The notes: generated by a model not told the origin, from the letters alone. Counted from the stretch's first letter, positions 37,343 through 46,901 are shown. The stretch: 64,000 nt of DNA from Aliibacillus thermotolerans (GCF_027853235.1 NZ_WKJG01000094.1:1-64000); one strand, 5' to 3'. Program-made: numbers and translations.

Positions 37343-38326
37343 ATGAAAAAAGATATTCGCGCCCAATTACAGGAAACGATGAGGTTGCCTGTCATTATGG
37401 CACCGATGTTTCTCGTTTCTAATCCTCAAACTGTCGTGGAAGGATGCAAGAATGGAATTATCGGTTCTTTTCCTAGTTTAAATGCAAGGGATGCATCTAT
37501 TTTGGATGAATGGATGACCACGATTAAAAAAGAATTAGCGGAAGCAAAACAAACTTCTCCTGATAAGAAGATCGCTCCGTGGGCGGTGAACTTTGTTTGT
37601 CATCGTTCACATAACAAGCGGTACGAGGAAGATTTAGCGTTAATAAAGAAACATGAGCCGCCGATTGTTATTTGCTCATTAGGAGATCCCAAACCAATCG
37701 TCGATATCGTCCACAGTTATGATGGCATCGTATTTGCAGATGTCATAAATACTTTCTTTGCTAAAAAAGCGATTGAAAAAGGCGTCGATGGACTTATTTT
37801 AGTTTGTAATGGGGCCGGGGGACATGCGGGAACGTTCCATCCGATGGCTTTTATAAAAGAAGTGAAAGCGTTTTACGATGGCATTACGATTTTAGCGGGG
37901 AGCATTTCAGAAGGAGACGATATCCTTGCGTCAGAAGTATTGGGAGCGGACTTTGTTTATATAGGAACAAAGTTTATTGCCGCGAAAGAGAGTTCCGCAC
38001 CAACAGAATACCAAAAGATGTTAGTGTCGTCGACGATGGAAGATATTATGTACACCGATGTATTTAGTGGTATCCATGCAAATTATTTAATCCCGAGTAT
38101 AGAACGAGCAGGCATTGACATTCAAGATATACAAAAGAAAAAAGTTAGCAAAGAGACACTTCGTCAGTCATTAGACGTAAAAGCGTGGAAAGATATTTGG
38201 TCTGCCGGACACGGAGTCGGAGCGATAGATCGCGTGCAAACCGTACGAGAAATCATTCAAGATTTAGAACGGTGCTATGAGGAGGCAAGAAAAAAAATAA
38301 CCGATAAAGGGGTGAAGGTGAAATAA
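37343..38326 (+). CDS. Nitronate monooxygenase / NAD(P)H-dependent flavin oxidoreductase
   Basis: The 327-residue TIM-barrel FMN enzyme belongs to the 2-nitropropane dioxygenase family: LPVIMAPMFLVSNP at the N terminus, LVCNGAGGHAGTFHP as the flavin-phosphate/catalytic loop with His, ILAGSISEGDD, and FVYIGTKFIAAKES. It oxidises nitronates or reduces flavin/quinones. ATG 37343 follows AAAGGAGGAGG; an in-frame TTG upstream is not used. A FadR-like operator precedes it, suggesting coupling to the acyl-CoA cluster upstream. Confidence 0.87.
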   Translation: MKKDIRAQLQETMRLPVIMAPMFLVSNPQTVVEGCKNGIIGSFPSLNARDASILDEWMTTIKKELAEAKQTSPDKKIAPWAVNFVCHRSHNKRYEEDLALIKKHEPPIVICSLGDPKPIVDIVHSYDGIVFADVINTFFAKKAIEKGVDGLILVCNGAGGHAGTFHPMAFIKEVKAFYDGITILAGSISEGDDILASEVLGADFVYIGTKFIAAKESSAPTEYQKMLVSSTMEDIMYTDVFSGIHANYLIPSIERAGIDIQDIQKKKVSKETLRQSLDVKAWKDIWSAGHGVGAIDRVQTVREIIQDLERCYEEARKKITDKGVKVK

Positions 38327-38411
38327 AGGGGATGGGCAACTTCAGCCATCGCCAAAAACTTGGTGAGTCTCTCTTTTTGTGGACAAAGAACATTTAAAAA
38401 TGAAAATGATA

Positions 38412-38449
38412 AAAAAGTGTCGTATGAACTGGTGATGCGACACTTTTTT
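38412..38449 (+). terminator. Terminator formed by a repeat hairpin
   Basis: AAAAGTGTCG and CGACACTTTT pair around a short loop and are followed by TTTTTT. The stem is the first short-hairpin half of array C and probably ends the nitronate monooxygenase transcript. Confidence 0.65.
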
Positions 38450-38785
38450 CGTGCAATCTGAACAGGAGTGGTTGTAAGAGGATGAAAACTGGAAATGAAT
38501 AAGTGATTCGGAACATTTTTTTGCTTCATGCGACGAATGACGCGTTAAAAAAGAATATGAATCGTTCCATGAACGTTTCATACGATGCTTCATTTTGTCA
38601 AACACCGGTCGAATGGTTGCATGGTAGTTATTGGAAGTAATGAGGATAAAAACAGGTCACAACACGTTTCATACAACCTTTTATTACGAGAACGATGCAA
38701 TGAATGGTCGTATAAAAGATTCATACGACGAAATATTACACAAAATTCCTACTGAATGGTCTCATGACGGGAGAGTTGCAGTAGG
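38412..38785 (+). repeat. Array C of the ~145-bp palindromic repeat
   Basis: Anchors fall at 38471, 38616 and 38759 (spacings 145 and 143 bp), with short-hairpin halves at 38417, about 38560 and 38706. Sequence is more diverged than arrays B and E (for example CTGGAAATGAATAAGTGATT), but the order and orientation of half-sites are unchanged. It lies between convergent genes. Confidence 0.75.
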
Positions 38786-38945
38786 GTGCTTGCGGTGCAT
38801 TCGGCCATCCGTTGACGATCCGCGTACATCATACTGATTCTTGAGTTAGAGACACAGAGAAATGCACTTCCGGCGGTAAACTTAAGGAAATATACCGTCA
38901 GACAATAATCCAATCATAGAAGATGGGAAAACACACTACAAAAAC
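38786..38945. other. Intergenic, nothing recognised
   Basis: This stretch follows array C, is locally GC-richer (near 38786-38825) and could be a decayed GC-rich repeat. The match is too weak to claim. Confidence 0.25.
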
Positions 38946-38975
38946 GGTTCCAAGCAAATTTTAGTGCTTGGAACC
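38946..38975 (-). terminator. Terminator of the GbsR-type regulator
   Basis: GGTTCCAAGCA (38946-38956) pairs perfectly with TGCTTGGAACC (38965-38975); on the minus strand GTTTTT follows. Confidence 0.85.
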
Positions 38976-38997
38976 ATACTTTTTGGCTACAACCTCT

Positions 38998-39534
38998 TTA
39001 TTTTTTGGGGATTAATTTAAAAATATCTCCACTTTCAAATAAGTGAATGACTTCATCGAGCCATTCATAATAATGGAGCGCTCCTTCTAATTTGTCTATG
39101 TCTTGTTTTATTTCTTCTATTAAATCCTCATCGTTCGTTTCATCCAGTAGCATTTCTAGTGCTTCTTTGGCCCGAGTGGCTGCATGTTTGTTTTTGTCTG
39201 TCCCTTCCCGCCAACGATTAATAAATACCGAAATAAAAGATTTGTACCAGTCATCCTCTGTTTCGTATAAATCTTTTCTATTTCCTTTCTCCCATACACG
39301 CGTGACCATATCCGCTTCGGATAATACACGAACACCGGTACTCATGCTCGTTTTGCTCATTCCAAGCGCTTTGCTCATGTCATCTAGCGTCATTGGTTTA
39401 TTAGAAAACAAAATGGTTCCGTAAAGCCGACCATTTGTTTCGGAAATGCCATATAACCCTATATTTTGGGCTAACACAGAAATAAAACGATGACGTATTT
39501 GTTGCAGTTTTTCTCGTTCGTTTGACACATCCAT
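38998..39534 (-). CDS. GbsR/OpcR-family transcriptional regulator
   Basis: This 178-residue MarR-like regulator matches the GbsR family: IGLYGISETNGRLYGTILF, LDDMSKALGMSKTSMSTGVR (helix-turn-helix) and VWEKGNRKDLYE. Family members sense choline or betaine and control betaine uptake and synthesis genes. It is divergent from opuA-type genes, so repression of that importer is likely. ATG 39534 follows AGAGGAG at 6 bp; the upstream in-frame GTG/ATG region was not used. Confidence 0.87.
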   Translation of the reverse strand: MDVSNEREKLQQIRHRFISVLAQNIGLYGISETNGRLYGTILFSNKPMTLDDMSKALGMSKTSMSTGVRVLSEADMVTRVWEKGNRKDLYETEDDWYKSFISVFINRWREGTDKNKHAATRAKEALEMLLDETNDEDLIEEIKQDIDKLEGALHYYEWLDEVIHLFESGDIFKLIPKK

Positions 39535-39702
39535 CTTCGGTTCTCCTCTCATGCACTCGGGTTCATGATAAGATTTCTCATCGATAATAGAGAAAAATAG
39601 TCGTAATGAAAATATAGCAAAATGGAAAGTATTTTCCTACTAGCAATGAAGCAAGAAAAATGTCGAATGATGACGGGATTAAAAGAATGACTCATTTAAA
39701 GT

Positions 39703-39724
39703 TTGTACAGTAAAAACTGTACAA
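39703..39724. promoter_or_regulatory. Candidate operator between the GbsR-type gene and opuAA
   Basis: TTGTACAGT and ACTGTACAA are 9-bp arms around AAAA. The palindrome sits about 100 bp before opuAA and its right arm precedes a TATTAT-type -10 by about 17 bp. It is probably the site bound by the divergently encoded regulator. Confidence 0.6.
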
Positions 39725-39821
39725 TCAAAACAAATATTATAGCGTGTAAATGACGTTTGCGACTTCTACTGACATCCCGTATAGTTGGTGAAGTAAACAA
39801 AAAGAACGGACAGAGGTGTTT

Positions 39822-41030
39822 ATGGTGGCCAAAATAAAAGTAGAAGGCCTAACCAAAATTTTTGGTAAAAAACCAAAAAAAGCGTTAGAACTTTTACAAC
39901 AAAATAAAACGAAAGAAGAGATTTTGAAAGAAACGGGCCATACGGTCGGCGTAAATCAAGCCTCTTTTGAAGTAGAAGAGGGAGAAATATTCGTGATAAT
40001 GGGTCTGTCGGGAAGTGGAAAATCGACCCTCGTTCGCCTATTGAATCGATTAATTGATCCAACATCAGGAAGTGTGTGGGTGGACGGAGAAGATTTAGCT
40101 ACAATGAATAACGAACAGTTACGTCAGACGAGACGAAAAAAAGTAAGCATGGTTTTTCAAAATTTTGGTTTGTTTCCTTTCCGTACGATATTAAATAACG
40201 TGGAATACGGATTGGAAGTACAAGGAATGAAAAAAGAAGAACGCGAACAAAAAGCAAGAAAAGCATTGGAACTTGTTGGGTTAAAAGGATATGAACAAAT
40301 GTACCCTAACGAGTTATCCGGGGGAATGCAACAACGAGTTGGTCTGGCACGAGCCCTTGCCAATGACCCGGACATTTTATTAATGGACGAAGCGTTTTCT
40401 GCGCTCGATCCCTTAATCCGGAAAGATATGCAAGATGAACTAATTGACATTCAAAATAAAATGCAAAAGACAATCGTATTTATTACGCACGATTTGGATG
40501 AAGCATTGCGACTTGGAGATCGCATTCTCATTATGAAAGATGGAAGTATCGTACAAATAGGGACACCCGAAGAAATATTGATGAGTCCTGAAAATGAATA
40601 CGTTGAACGTTTCGTAGAAGATGTCGATCGTTCCAAAGTGTTTACCGTCGAACAAGTGATGATTCGAGCGGAAACGGTGAATGCGGACAAAGAAGGTCCA
40701 CGCGTTGCCCTGCAACGGATGAAAGAAGCAAAAATATCGAGCATTTACGTTACTGATCGTCATCGAAAGTTACTCGGAATCGTTCACGCTGAAGATGTCT
40801 CTCAATTAATAAAAGAAGGGAAAGATGATTTAAAAGAAGCAATGGAAACAGAAGTACCAACCGTCACGAAAGAAACTGTATTACGTGATATGATGGATTT
40901 ATTGACGGAAAGAACGAATGTGCCCGTCGCAGTCGTGGAAGATGAAAAATTAAAAGGGATTGTTGTCCGAGGGACAGTGGTCGCAGCGCTATCGGGAAGC
41001 GAGGTGAAGTTAAATGGAACTTCTTCCTAG
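39822..41030 (+). CDS. opuAA: Glycine betaine/proline ABC transporter ATPase
   Basis: The 402-residue ATPase of the OpuA osmoprotectant importer has Walker A (GLSGSGKST), the signature [16 protein letters not shown] and Walker B ([13 protein letters not shown]). The C-terminal third carries paired CBS domains, which in this family sense ionic strength. ATG 39822 follows AGAGGTG; a GTG two codons earlier is possible. It is the first gene of the three-gene operon and overlaps opuAB by 17 bp. Confidence 0.93.
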   Translation: MVAKIKVEGLTKIFGKKPKKALELLQQNKTKEEILKETGHTVGVNQASFEVEEGEIFVIMGLSGSGKSTLVRLLNRLIDPTSGSVWVDGEDLATMNNEQLRQTRRKKVSMVFQNFGLFPFRTILNNVEYGLEVQGMKKEEREQKARKALELVGLKGYEQMYPNELSGGMQQRVGLARALANDPDILLMDEAFSALDPLIRKDMQDELIDIQNKMQKTIVFITHDLDEALRLGDRILIMKDGSIVQIGTPEEILMSPENEYVERFVEDVDRSKVFTVEQVMIRAETVNADKEGPRVALQRMKEAKISSIYVTDRHRKLLGIVHAEDVSQLIKEGKDDLKEAMETEVPTVTKETVLRDMMDLLTERTNVPVAVVEDEKLKGIVVRGTVVAALSGSEVKLNGTSS

Positions 41031-41853
41031 AATCCCGTTAGCAGAATGGATTGATGCATTTGTTGATTGGTTAAAAAATGCCGAATTTTTCTTTGATGGG
41101 TTAACGAGCTTCATTAAATTTTTTATTGACGGGATCGAAACTATCTTAGGAGCTTTCCCAGCTTGGGCACTTATTCTCGTGATTGTAGCCATCGCTTTTT
41201 GGTTTGGCGGTCGAAAAATCGGTCTTGCTGTTTTCGTTTTACTTGGACTTTTACTGATAGATAATTTAGGTTATTGGAATGATATGATTATCACGTTATC
41301 CATTGTACTATCGGCATCGATTATTTCCATCATTATCGGAATTCCTTTAGGTATTTGGATGGCGAAAAGCACGATTGTCGAAAGTATTGTGAAACCGATT
41401 TTAGACTTTATGCAGACGATGCCTGCTTTCGTTTATTTAATTCCAGCTGTGGCATTTTTTGGCATTGGAGAAGAACCCGGTGTGATTGCATCTGTCATAT
41501 TTGCTATGCCACCGACCATTCGATTTACGAACTTAGGAATAAGACAAGTACCTACGGAAATGATTGAAGCAGCGGAATCATTTGGTTCCACTGGGACACA
41601 GAAGTTATTTAAAGTGCAACTCCCGACCGCGAAAGCGACGATTATGGCCGGGGTGAACCAGACGATTATGCTTGCTTTATCAATGGTTGTTATTGCTTCC
41701 ATGATTGGAGCAAGTGGTCTTGGTACAGCTGTATACTATGCGGTGGGACGAAATGACGCAGGAGGCGGTTTCGAAGCAGGACTTGCGATTGTCATCTTGG
41801 CAATTATTTTAGACCGCATCACGCAAAGTGTGAGTAAGAAAGAGAGATCATAA
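41014..41853 (+). CDS. opuAB: Glycine betaine/proline ABC transporter permease
   Basis: The 279-residue membrane protein has about seven membrane segments and the permease EAA-type loop ([22 protein letters not shown]). Segments [22 protein letters not shown] and [16 protein letters not shown] are characteristic of OpuAB/ProW. It overlaps opuAA and is followed 72 bp later by the binding protein gene. Confidence 0.93.
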   Translation: MELLPRIPLAEWIDAFVDWLKNAEFFFDGLTSFIKFFIDGIETILGAFPAWALILVIVAIAFWFGGRKIGLAVFVLLGLLLIDNLGYWNDMIITLSIVLSASIISIIIGIPLGIWMAKSTIVESIVKPILDFMQTMPAFVYLIPAVAFFGIGEEPGVIASVIFAMPPTIRFTNLGIRQVPTEMIEAAESFGSTGTQKLFKVQLPTAKATIMAGVNQTIMLALSMVVIASMIGASGLGTAVYYAVGRNDAGGGFEAGLAIVILAIILDRITQSVSKKERS

Positions 41854-41925
41854 AGGTGATTCCTCTTGTACGTCTTGTATGGGAGATCACATAGATTGAA
41901 AAAACAAAGAAGGAGAGGTCAAGAC

Positions 41926-42876
41926 ATGTTAAAAACAACGTGGAAGAGAATTGGACTTGCTACAGGCTTGTCAATGTCACTCGTACTAGCAGCATGTGGT
42001 GGCGGAGGTGCAGATGAAGAAGGTACAGACGATTCACAACAAGATACTTCCCAAACGGAAGAAGCTGGAGAAGATACAGCAGGTAGTGTTGGCGAAGCTG
42101 TTGACTATACAATTACAGGAATCGATCCAGGCGCTGGCATCATGGAAGCAGCCAACCAAACACTGGAAGACTATGAACTGGAAGGTTGGGAAGTACAAAC
42201 AAGTTCAGACGCAGCAATGACTAGTGCATTAGAAAGCGCAATCGAAAATGAAGAGCCAATTATCGTTACCGGTTGGAACCCACATTGGAAATTCGTCGTG
42301 CATGATTTAAAATATCTTGATGATCCGAAAGGTACCTTCGGAGGAGAAGAAGACATCTATACATTTGTTCGTCTCGGCTTAGAGGAAGACGCACCTGAAG
42401 CATATCAAGTACTAAAAAACTTTCACTGGGAAAGCTCTGATATGGAAACAGTCATGCTAGAAATTAGTGAAGGAGCTTCCCCGGAAGAAGCAGCACGTAA
42501 TTGGGTAGATGAAAACCAAGACCTTGTGAATGAATGGACAGAAGGGGTAGAAGAAGTAGACGGTGGTGACATTACGATTGCCATGGTAGCATGGGATTCT
42601 ACAATTGCTTCTACCAACGTCGTCAAAACAGTCCTTGAAGATTTAGGTTACAACGTACAAGCCAACTCCATGGAAGCACCAATTATGTACGGCGCAGTTG
42701 CAGAAGGAGAAGCGGATGCACTGCTTGCAGGCTGGCTCCCACTTACACACGAGCAATACTACAATGAATATAAAGACCAAATGGAACAACTTGGTCCAAG
42801 CTTAGAAGGTGCTAAAATCGGACTCGTCGTTCCGGAGTATATGGACATCGACTCCATCGAAGACTTAAAGGAATAA
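41926..42876 (+). CDS. opuAC: Glycine betaine-binding lipoprotein
   Basis: The 316-residue lipoprotein has a lipobox (LVLAACGGG) followed by a Glu/Asp-rich linker and the OpuAC binding domain. Tryptophans in GWNPHW, VAWDS and GWLPLTH probably form the aromatic cage for the quaternary ammonium. Domain order is the same as Bacillus OpuAC as I recall it. ATG 41926 follows AAGGAGAGG. The acidic linker is longer than I would expect, compatible with high-salt or high-pH surroundings. Confidence 0.93.
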   Translation: MLKTTWKRIGLATGLSMSLVLAACGGGGADEEGTDDSQQDTSQTEEAGEDTAGSVGEAVDYTITGIDPGAGIMEAANQTLEDYELEGWEVQTSSDAAMTSALESAIENEEPIIVTGWNPHWKFVVHDLKYLDDPKGTFGGEEDIYTFVRLGLEEDAPEAYQVLKNFHWESSDMETVMLEISEGASPEEAARNWVDENQDLVNEWTEGVEEVDGGDITIAMVAWDSTIASTNVVKTVLEDLGYNVQANSMEAPIMYGAVAEGEADALLAGWLPLTHEQYYNEYKDQMEQLGPSLEGAKIGLVVPEYMDIDSIEDLKE

Positions 42877-42920
42877 TGGGCGATACGCTGAACTTGCTCA
42901 ACACTAAGACATTCCAAAAA

Positions 42921-42972
42921 GAACGCTCTATGAAGGAAGGCTTATCTTCTTTCATAGAGCGTTCCATTTTTT
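42921..42972 (+). terminator. Terminator of the opuA operon
   Basis: GAACGCTCTATGAA (42921-42934) pairs with TTCATAGAGCGTTC (42951-42964), then a T run. Confidence 0.9.
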
Positions 42973-43150
42973 TATTTACAAGTTGAAAAATGTACATAAA
43001 TTCATTTCTTGAATGAGAATATGGGTTGTTCCGTGAAAGCGTTACGGAGTGCCGTTTAAGACATGCGGCTACGTTGGATGGATGCCTAGCGTTGTTTCAA
43101 TCGTGTATCTCGTTAGTTTCTTTGTTTAAATATTTCTTATCGTTTGTAAA
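42973..43150. other. Intergenic, nothing recognised
   Basis: No gene or clear structure is seen between the opuA terminator and the ferredoxin terminator. Confidence 0.3.
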
Positions 43151-43154
43151 AAGT

Positions 43155-43190
43155 TAAACGACCGCTAACATAATTTTTAGCGGTCGTTTA
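43155..43190 (-). terminator. Terminator of the ferredoxin gene
   Basis: TAAACGACCGCTA (43155-43167) pairs perfectly with TAGCGGTCGTTTA (43178-43190). It lies downstream of the minus-strand ferredoxin gene. Confidence 0.8.
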
Positions 43191-43228
43191 AAAAAACAAC
43201 GTAGTGAAACGTTGTGAACATTTTTATT

Positions 43229-43468
43229 TTACGCTGTACCGAAAAACTCTTTCGCCTTTTCTAAGAATGGTTCTGTTTCAGGCGTTAGTTCCGTATCTTC
43301 GACGATTGCTTCCACTGGGCAAACAACGATACAAGCACCACAGTCGATGCAAACATCAGGGTCAATAAAAAATTGGTCGTCCCCCTCCTCAATGCAATCG
43401 ACAGGACATACGTCTACGCAGTCAGCAGCTTTTTCCCCGATGCAAGGTGAGGTAATAACAAAAGCCAT
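43229..43468 (-). CDS. Ferredoxin with 3Fe-4S/4Fe-4S-type cysteine pattern
   Basis: The 79-residue electron carrier starts MAFVITSPCIGEKAADCVD and has the cysteine patterns CxxxxxxxCxxxCP and CIDCGACIVVCP, as in seven-iron bacterial ferredoxins. The acidic C-terminal tail is usual. ATG 43468 follows GGAGGTGG, so the three-codon-longer frame was rejected. It is monocistronic. Confidence 0.92.
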   Translation of the reverse strand: MAFVITSPCIGEKAADCVDVCPVDCIEEGDDQFFIDPDVCIDCGACIVVCPVEAIVEDTELTPETEPFLEKAKEFFGTA

Positions 43469-43769
43469 ACATTCCACCTCCTTTTACCGTGACCCATTTG
43501 AGTTTGTTTTTAGTGTTATTTTACGAAATCATGTTCATGTGCACCTCATATTTATATGTGTTTTTTGTTTAACGAGATCCTCTATTCACACATTACGTGT
43601 CAATAGCTGAGATGTATACAATGGGTCCCTTTCTATTATACGGGCCATACATTGAAGAATCAACATTGTTGGATCCCCTTCTTTGTCATATTGGGAGAGA
43701 AAATGAAGAAAAACCGTAGGCTAAAGGGAAGCCTACGGTTTACAAGAATGAGAGGTTCAGAAGGTTGTT
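43469..43769. other. Intergenic region with the ssb terminator
   Basis: No gene is supported. AAACCGTAGGC (43711-43721) and GCCTACGGTTT (43731-43741) form a terminator for the minus-strand ssb gene. The rest should carry the ferredoxin promoter. Confidence 0.6.
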
Positions 43770-44171
43770 TTATTTTTGAGAAAAGGAAGGAGTGGTTGGT
43801 TTTAGAGGAGTTTCATTGTCTGTTGGAGGGGAAAAGTTTTTCTTTTGAGAGGAATTTAATTTTAAAAAACGGATATGGTCTGCGTTTACATCCATGACAT
43901 AGACTCGTTCTCCGTTTTTATTTTCATAGAAACGGGTATGGATGCGACCTCTTACGCCAACCATCGCGCCTTTGTGACAGTATGTGGCAGTATTTTCTGC
44001 TTGCTTTCTCCATACGGTGATAGGAATAAAATCCGCTTCAAATTCGCCGAGGTGATTGCGAAAAGATCTTTCCACTGCAAGAGTAAAATTACAAACGGCA
44101 ATACCGTCTTTTGTGTATTTTAATTCAGGATCACGGGTCAATCTTCCGACGAGGGTGACTTCGTTAAACAA
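43770..44171 (-). CDS. ssb: Single-stranded DNA-binding protein
   Basis: The 133-residue protein has the OB fold of SSB: FNEVTLVGRLTRDPELKYT, CNFTLAVER, ADFIPITVWRKQAEN and GVRGRIHTRFYE. TTG at 44171 gives the canonical N terminus and has GAAAGGAG 8 bp upstream. The C terminus (TTPSFSQK) lacks the acidic DDDIPF-type tip used to recruit partners, so it is more like the competence-type SsbB than the essential SSB. It lies 28 bp downstream of a RAYT-like gene, so the two may be cotranscribed. Confidence 0.87.
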   Translation of the reverse strand: MFNEVTLVGRLTRDPELKYTKDGIAVCNFTLAVERSFRNHLGEFEADFIPITVWRKQAENTATYCHKGAMVGVRGRIHTRFYENKNGERVYVMDVNADHIRFLKLNSSQKKNFSPPTDNETPLKPTTPSFSQK

Positions 44172-44199
44172 AAGGGAAACTCCTTTCAATGGACAGTAT

Positions 44200-44772
44200 T
44201 TACATAGTGGGGGTTTTTCCTTTTTCATTGAAAAATAGAAATGTAGAGAAGTGTTCGTGAGAAGGAGATGGAAAAAAGCGAAGGGTTCGTTCTAATGTTA
44301 AGAAAGGGTGGATAGGACTGTCGGGAGATTGGGGCGAAAGATATTCTCGGCTACTTGACCAGCGGTATTGGTAGAGAGAAGTCGTCACGTTCTTTTTCAG
44401 AGGGAGGAGATGGATGAAGCGATTGGCTTCATAAAAATCGGTTTCATCAAAAAGAGGAGTAGCTTTGTAGGGACGATCGAAGACAGAACCATCCAGCTGA
44501 TGTCTTTTATTAAAATAAATGGCGTAGTTCATATGCAACTTTTGGATAATGTCAGATAAATCGGAGCGGAATACTTCCATGAGGAGGTGAACTTCGGAAG
44601 GAAGAAGGGAATAAGCGTGCAGGTCAAAATCACAGTCTGATGTTAATTTTGTTAATAGGTAAAGGTATTGGGAGTAGTCGCGTTTGTCAAAAAATAAGTA
44701 GTTGTTACGAGGTGCATAAGCTTCTACGTAGAAGGTCATTCCGGGAAGCGAGAGAGAAGATATTCTAGCCAA
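44200..44772 (-). CDS. REP-associated tyrosine transposase-like (Y1/RAYT) protein
   Basis: The 190-residue protein follows the Y1 transposase IS200-like/RAYT plan: MTFYVEAYAPRNNYLFF, FDLHAYSLLPSEVHLLMEV, MNYAIYFNKRH, FDRPYKA, NRFIHLLPLKKNV and YRWSSSREY. The metal-binding HUH motif, normally NHVHLL, reads SEVHLL, so the first His is Glu; activity may be altered or lost. The tyrosine-bearing helix YAIYFNKRH is retained. TTG 44772 is the start used, with a weak ribosome site. It is upstream of ssb on the same strand. Confidence 0.75.
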   Translation of the reverse strand: MARISSLSLPGMTFYVEAYAPRNNYLFFDKRDYSQYLYLLTKLTSDCDFDLHAYSLLPSEVHLLMEVFRSDLSDIIQKLHMNYAIYFNKRHQLDGSVFDRPYKATPLFDETDFYEANRFIHLLPLKKNVTTSLYQYRWSSSREYLSPQSPDSPIHPFLTLERTLRFFPSPSHEHFSTFLFFNEKGKTPTM

Positions 44773-45046
44773 AAAATTATCACCACTTTCTTTGTTATTG
44801 GAATGATTCTCCTTTGGCGAGTGTGGGGAGCCTCAGGAGTGGGAAAAGTCATTGAACCTCCTTTCTTTTAAAAGTTACCTATAATATACCAAAATTTCAG
44901 AAAAATGAAAGGGGGATTTTGTGACAATTTTATGTGAGACCATATTTTCCATGCATCATTTTGGATTTCGCACCAATGCTCTATGTACATGATTTGTTAT
45001 AACACGTTATAATAATGAAGGAAAGGACACAGAAGGGGGAAGATTG
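44773..45046. other. Divergent intergenic region with a palindrome
   Basis: TTATAAC and GTTATAA (44997-45012, 2-bp gap) form a perfect inverted repeat overlapping a TATAAT-like -10 of the SLH/galU operon. This could be an operator. No gene is seen. Confidence 0.45.
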
Positions 45047-46015
45047 ATGAAGAATCGAGAAAAATGGCGACACGCTTTTCTATGCGCTGTCACGCTCACT
45101 TGTTTTTTATACATAGCTCCCCTCGAAGTACATGCTACCTCTTTTCCGGATGTAAAAGAGGGGTATTGGGCAGAAGAAGAAATAACATGGGCGAGTGAGA
45201 AAGGATTAGTAACCGGATATAAAGATGGTCGTTTTGGTCCCGGGGATGAAATGACGGAAGCCCAATTTGCGGTCATGTTGGGACGATACTTTGGAATGCA
45301 AGGGGAAAGAAAAGAAAATGAACATTGGGCGATGAATATGTATCGAACGCTTGCGCGAGATGGTAACTTACGTCTACCGGGATTACGCCATGATGATATC
45401 AAAAATCGCGAAGTTACCCGCGGTATTGTGAGTCAAGCATTCGCTCATACACAAGGACAAGCATCAGGTCTGATGGAATCAATCGCTTGGATGTTTGAAG
45501 AAGGATTAACAACAGGAAGGAAAAATGGAGAAACAGAGATGGAACGGTTTGACGTCAATGGAAAATTAACCCGGGCTCAAGCAGCCGTGTTTTTCAAACG
45601 TTTTCATGATAAAGTAGGAACAGAGTGGAAAAGTGAAGGGTTGCTTGACCTCACACCAGAAGGAGCAAACGAATATACGGAAAAAGTGCGCGCTTTATAC
45701 CGCGAACGTGGAGTCACCGTGTATGCCCGAGAGTTAGGTTTTGGAACAGCGGATGAAGAATTTTATCACCTCTTTCAAGCGTATGAAGGTGGGTTAAGAG
45801 AATTTGCAGTTGCCCGCACGACTCAAGCCAATTTTGAATTAGCTGCCGAAGCGGCGGAAGAGTTAGGGGCGCCTATTCGGGCGAAAGAACTGGAAGAGGC
45901 GCTGGTAGCTGCGCACGAAACAGAAGAAACGATCATGATAAAAGGAGTAGAAATCATTCCAGAAAAAAGAGATATTTTCATTTTATGGAACATGGCTAAT
46001 AACATAGGAGAGTGA
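45047..46015 (+). CDS. Exported SLH-domain protein
   Basis: The 322-residue protein has a signal peptide (to about residue 29, EVHAT) and SLH-type modules (FPDVKEGYWAEEEITWA, GLVTGYKDGRFGPGDEMT, then a second near LTRAQAAVFFKRF) that bind pyruvylated wall polymers. The C-terminal 130 residues are helical and Glu-rich with no known domain. ATG 45047 follows an AAGGGGGAAG ribosome site. It is linked to galU: the stop lies 5 bp before the galU start. Role at the surface is not known. Confidence 0.85.
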   Translation: MKNREKWRHAFLCAVTLTCFLYIAPLEVHATSFPDVKEGYWAEEEITWASEKGLVTGYKDGRFGPGDEMTEAQFAVMLGRYFGMQGERKENEHWAMNMYRTLARDGNLRLPGLRHDDIKNREVTRGIVSQAFAHTQGQASGLMESIAWMFEEGLTTGRKNGETEMERFDVNGKLTRAQAAVFFKRFHDKVGTEWKSEGLLDLTPEGANEYTEKVRALYRERGVTVYARELGFGTADEEFYHLFQAYEGGLREFAVARTTQANFELAAEAAEELGAPIRAKELEEALVAAHETEETIMIKGVEIIPEKRDIFILWNMANNIGE

Positions 46016-46020
46016 CACGT

Positions 46021-46899
46021 ATGAAAGTAAGAAAGGCGATTATTCCAGCTGCAGGTCTTGGAACTAGATTTTTACCAGCGACAAAAGCACAGCCAAAAGA
46101 AATGCTTCCTATTGTCGATAAACCGACGATACAATACATCGTTGAAGAAGCGATTACTTCAGGTATTGAAGATATTATTATCGTGAGCGGTCGCGGTAAG
46201 CGAGCGATGGAAGATCATTTTGATAAATCGTATGAATTAGAAGAAACGTTACGTAAAAAAGAAAAATGGGACTTGTTGGAGGAAGTGCAAGCCATTTCTA
46301 ATATGGCGAATATTCATTACATCCGTCAAAAAGAACCGAAAGGACTAGGTCATGCCATCCTTTGTGCGAGCCGTTTTGTTGGCGATGAACCGTTTGCTGT
46401 TTTACTTGGAGATGATATTGTTCAATCCGAAACCCCATGTCTTAAGCAACTGATGAACATTTTTGAACGGTACCATTCCTCGGTGGTCGGTGTACAAGAA
46501 GTTCCCGATGAAGACGTGTCTAAATATGGCATTGTAGCACCGAAAGGAGAAAGCATTGAAGAAGGAGTGCTTCATTTAAACGATTTAGTTGAAAAGCCAA
46601 GTTTGGAAGAAGCTCCTTCCAACTATGCAATTATGGGAAGGTATATTCTCCGGCCAGAAATTTTCCCTATTCTAAGAGACTTGCCACCGGGTTCGGGAGG
46701 GGAAATCCAATTAACCGATGCCATTAAAAAGTTAAACGAAAGCCAGGCAGTGCTCGCGTATCAATTTGGCGGTGATCGCTATGATGTCGGGGATAAATTT
46801 GGATTCATAAAAGCTACGCTTGATTTTGCCTTGCGTCGAGAAGATTTAAAAGAACCGGTGATCGATTACATGAAGCAACTACTTTCCGAAAAAGCGTAA
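46021..46899 (+). CDS. galU: UTP-glucose-1-phosphate uridylyltransferase
   Basis: The 292-residue enzyme makes UDP-glucose for wall teichoic acids, glycolipids and capsules. IIPAAGLGTRFLPATKA is the nucleotide-binding motif, followed by KPTIQYIVEEA, GLGHAILCA, LLGDDIV and GGDRYDVGDKFG. ATG 46021 follows GGAGAG; an in-frame GTG overlapping the SLH stop was rejected. Cotranscription with an SLH surface protein suggests a role in envelope biosynthesis. Confidence 0.95.
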   Translation: MKVRKAIIPAAGLGTRFLPATKAQPKEMLPIVDKPTIQYIVEEAITSGIEDIIIVSGRGKRAMEDHFDKSYELEETLRKKEKWDLLEEVQAISNMANIHYIRQKEPKGLGHAILCASRFVGDEPFAVLLGDDIVQSETPCLKQLMNIFERYHSSVVGVQEVPDEDVSKYGIVAPKGESIEEGVLHLNDLVEKPSLEEAPSNYAIMGRYILRPEIFPILRDLPPGSGGEIQLTDAIKKLNESQAVLAYQFGGDRYDVGDKFGFIKATLDFALRREDLKEPVIDYMKQLLSEKA

Positions 46900-46901
46900 A
46901 C

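Noticed and set aside
41926-42876. Apparent circular permutation of the betaine-binding protein
   Set aside because: Compared with my memory of Bacillus OpuAC the order of the two lobes is the same, so nothing is unusual.
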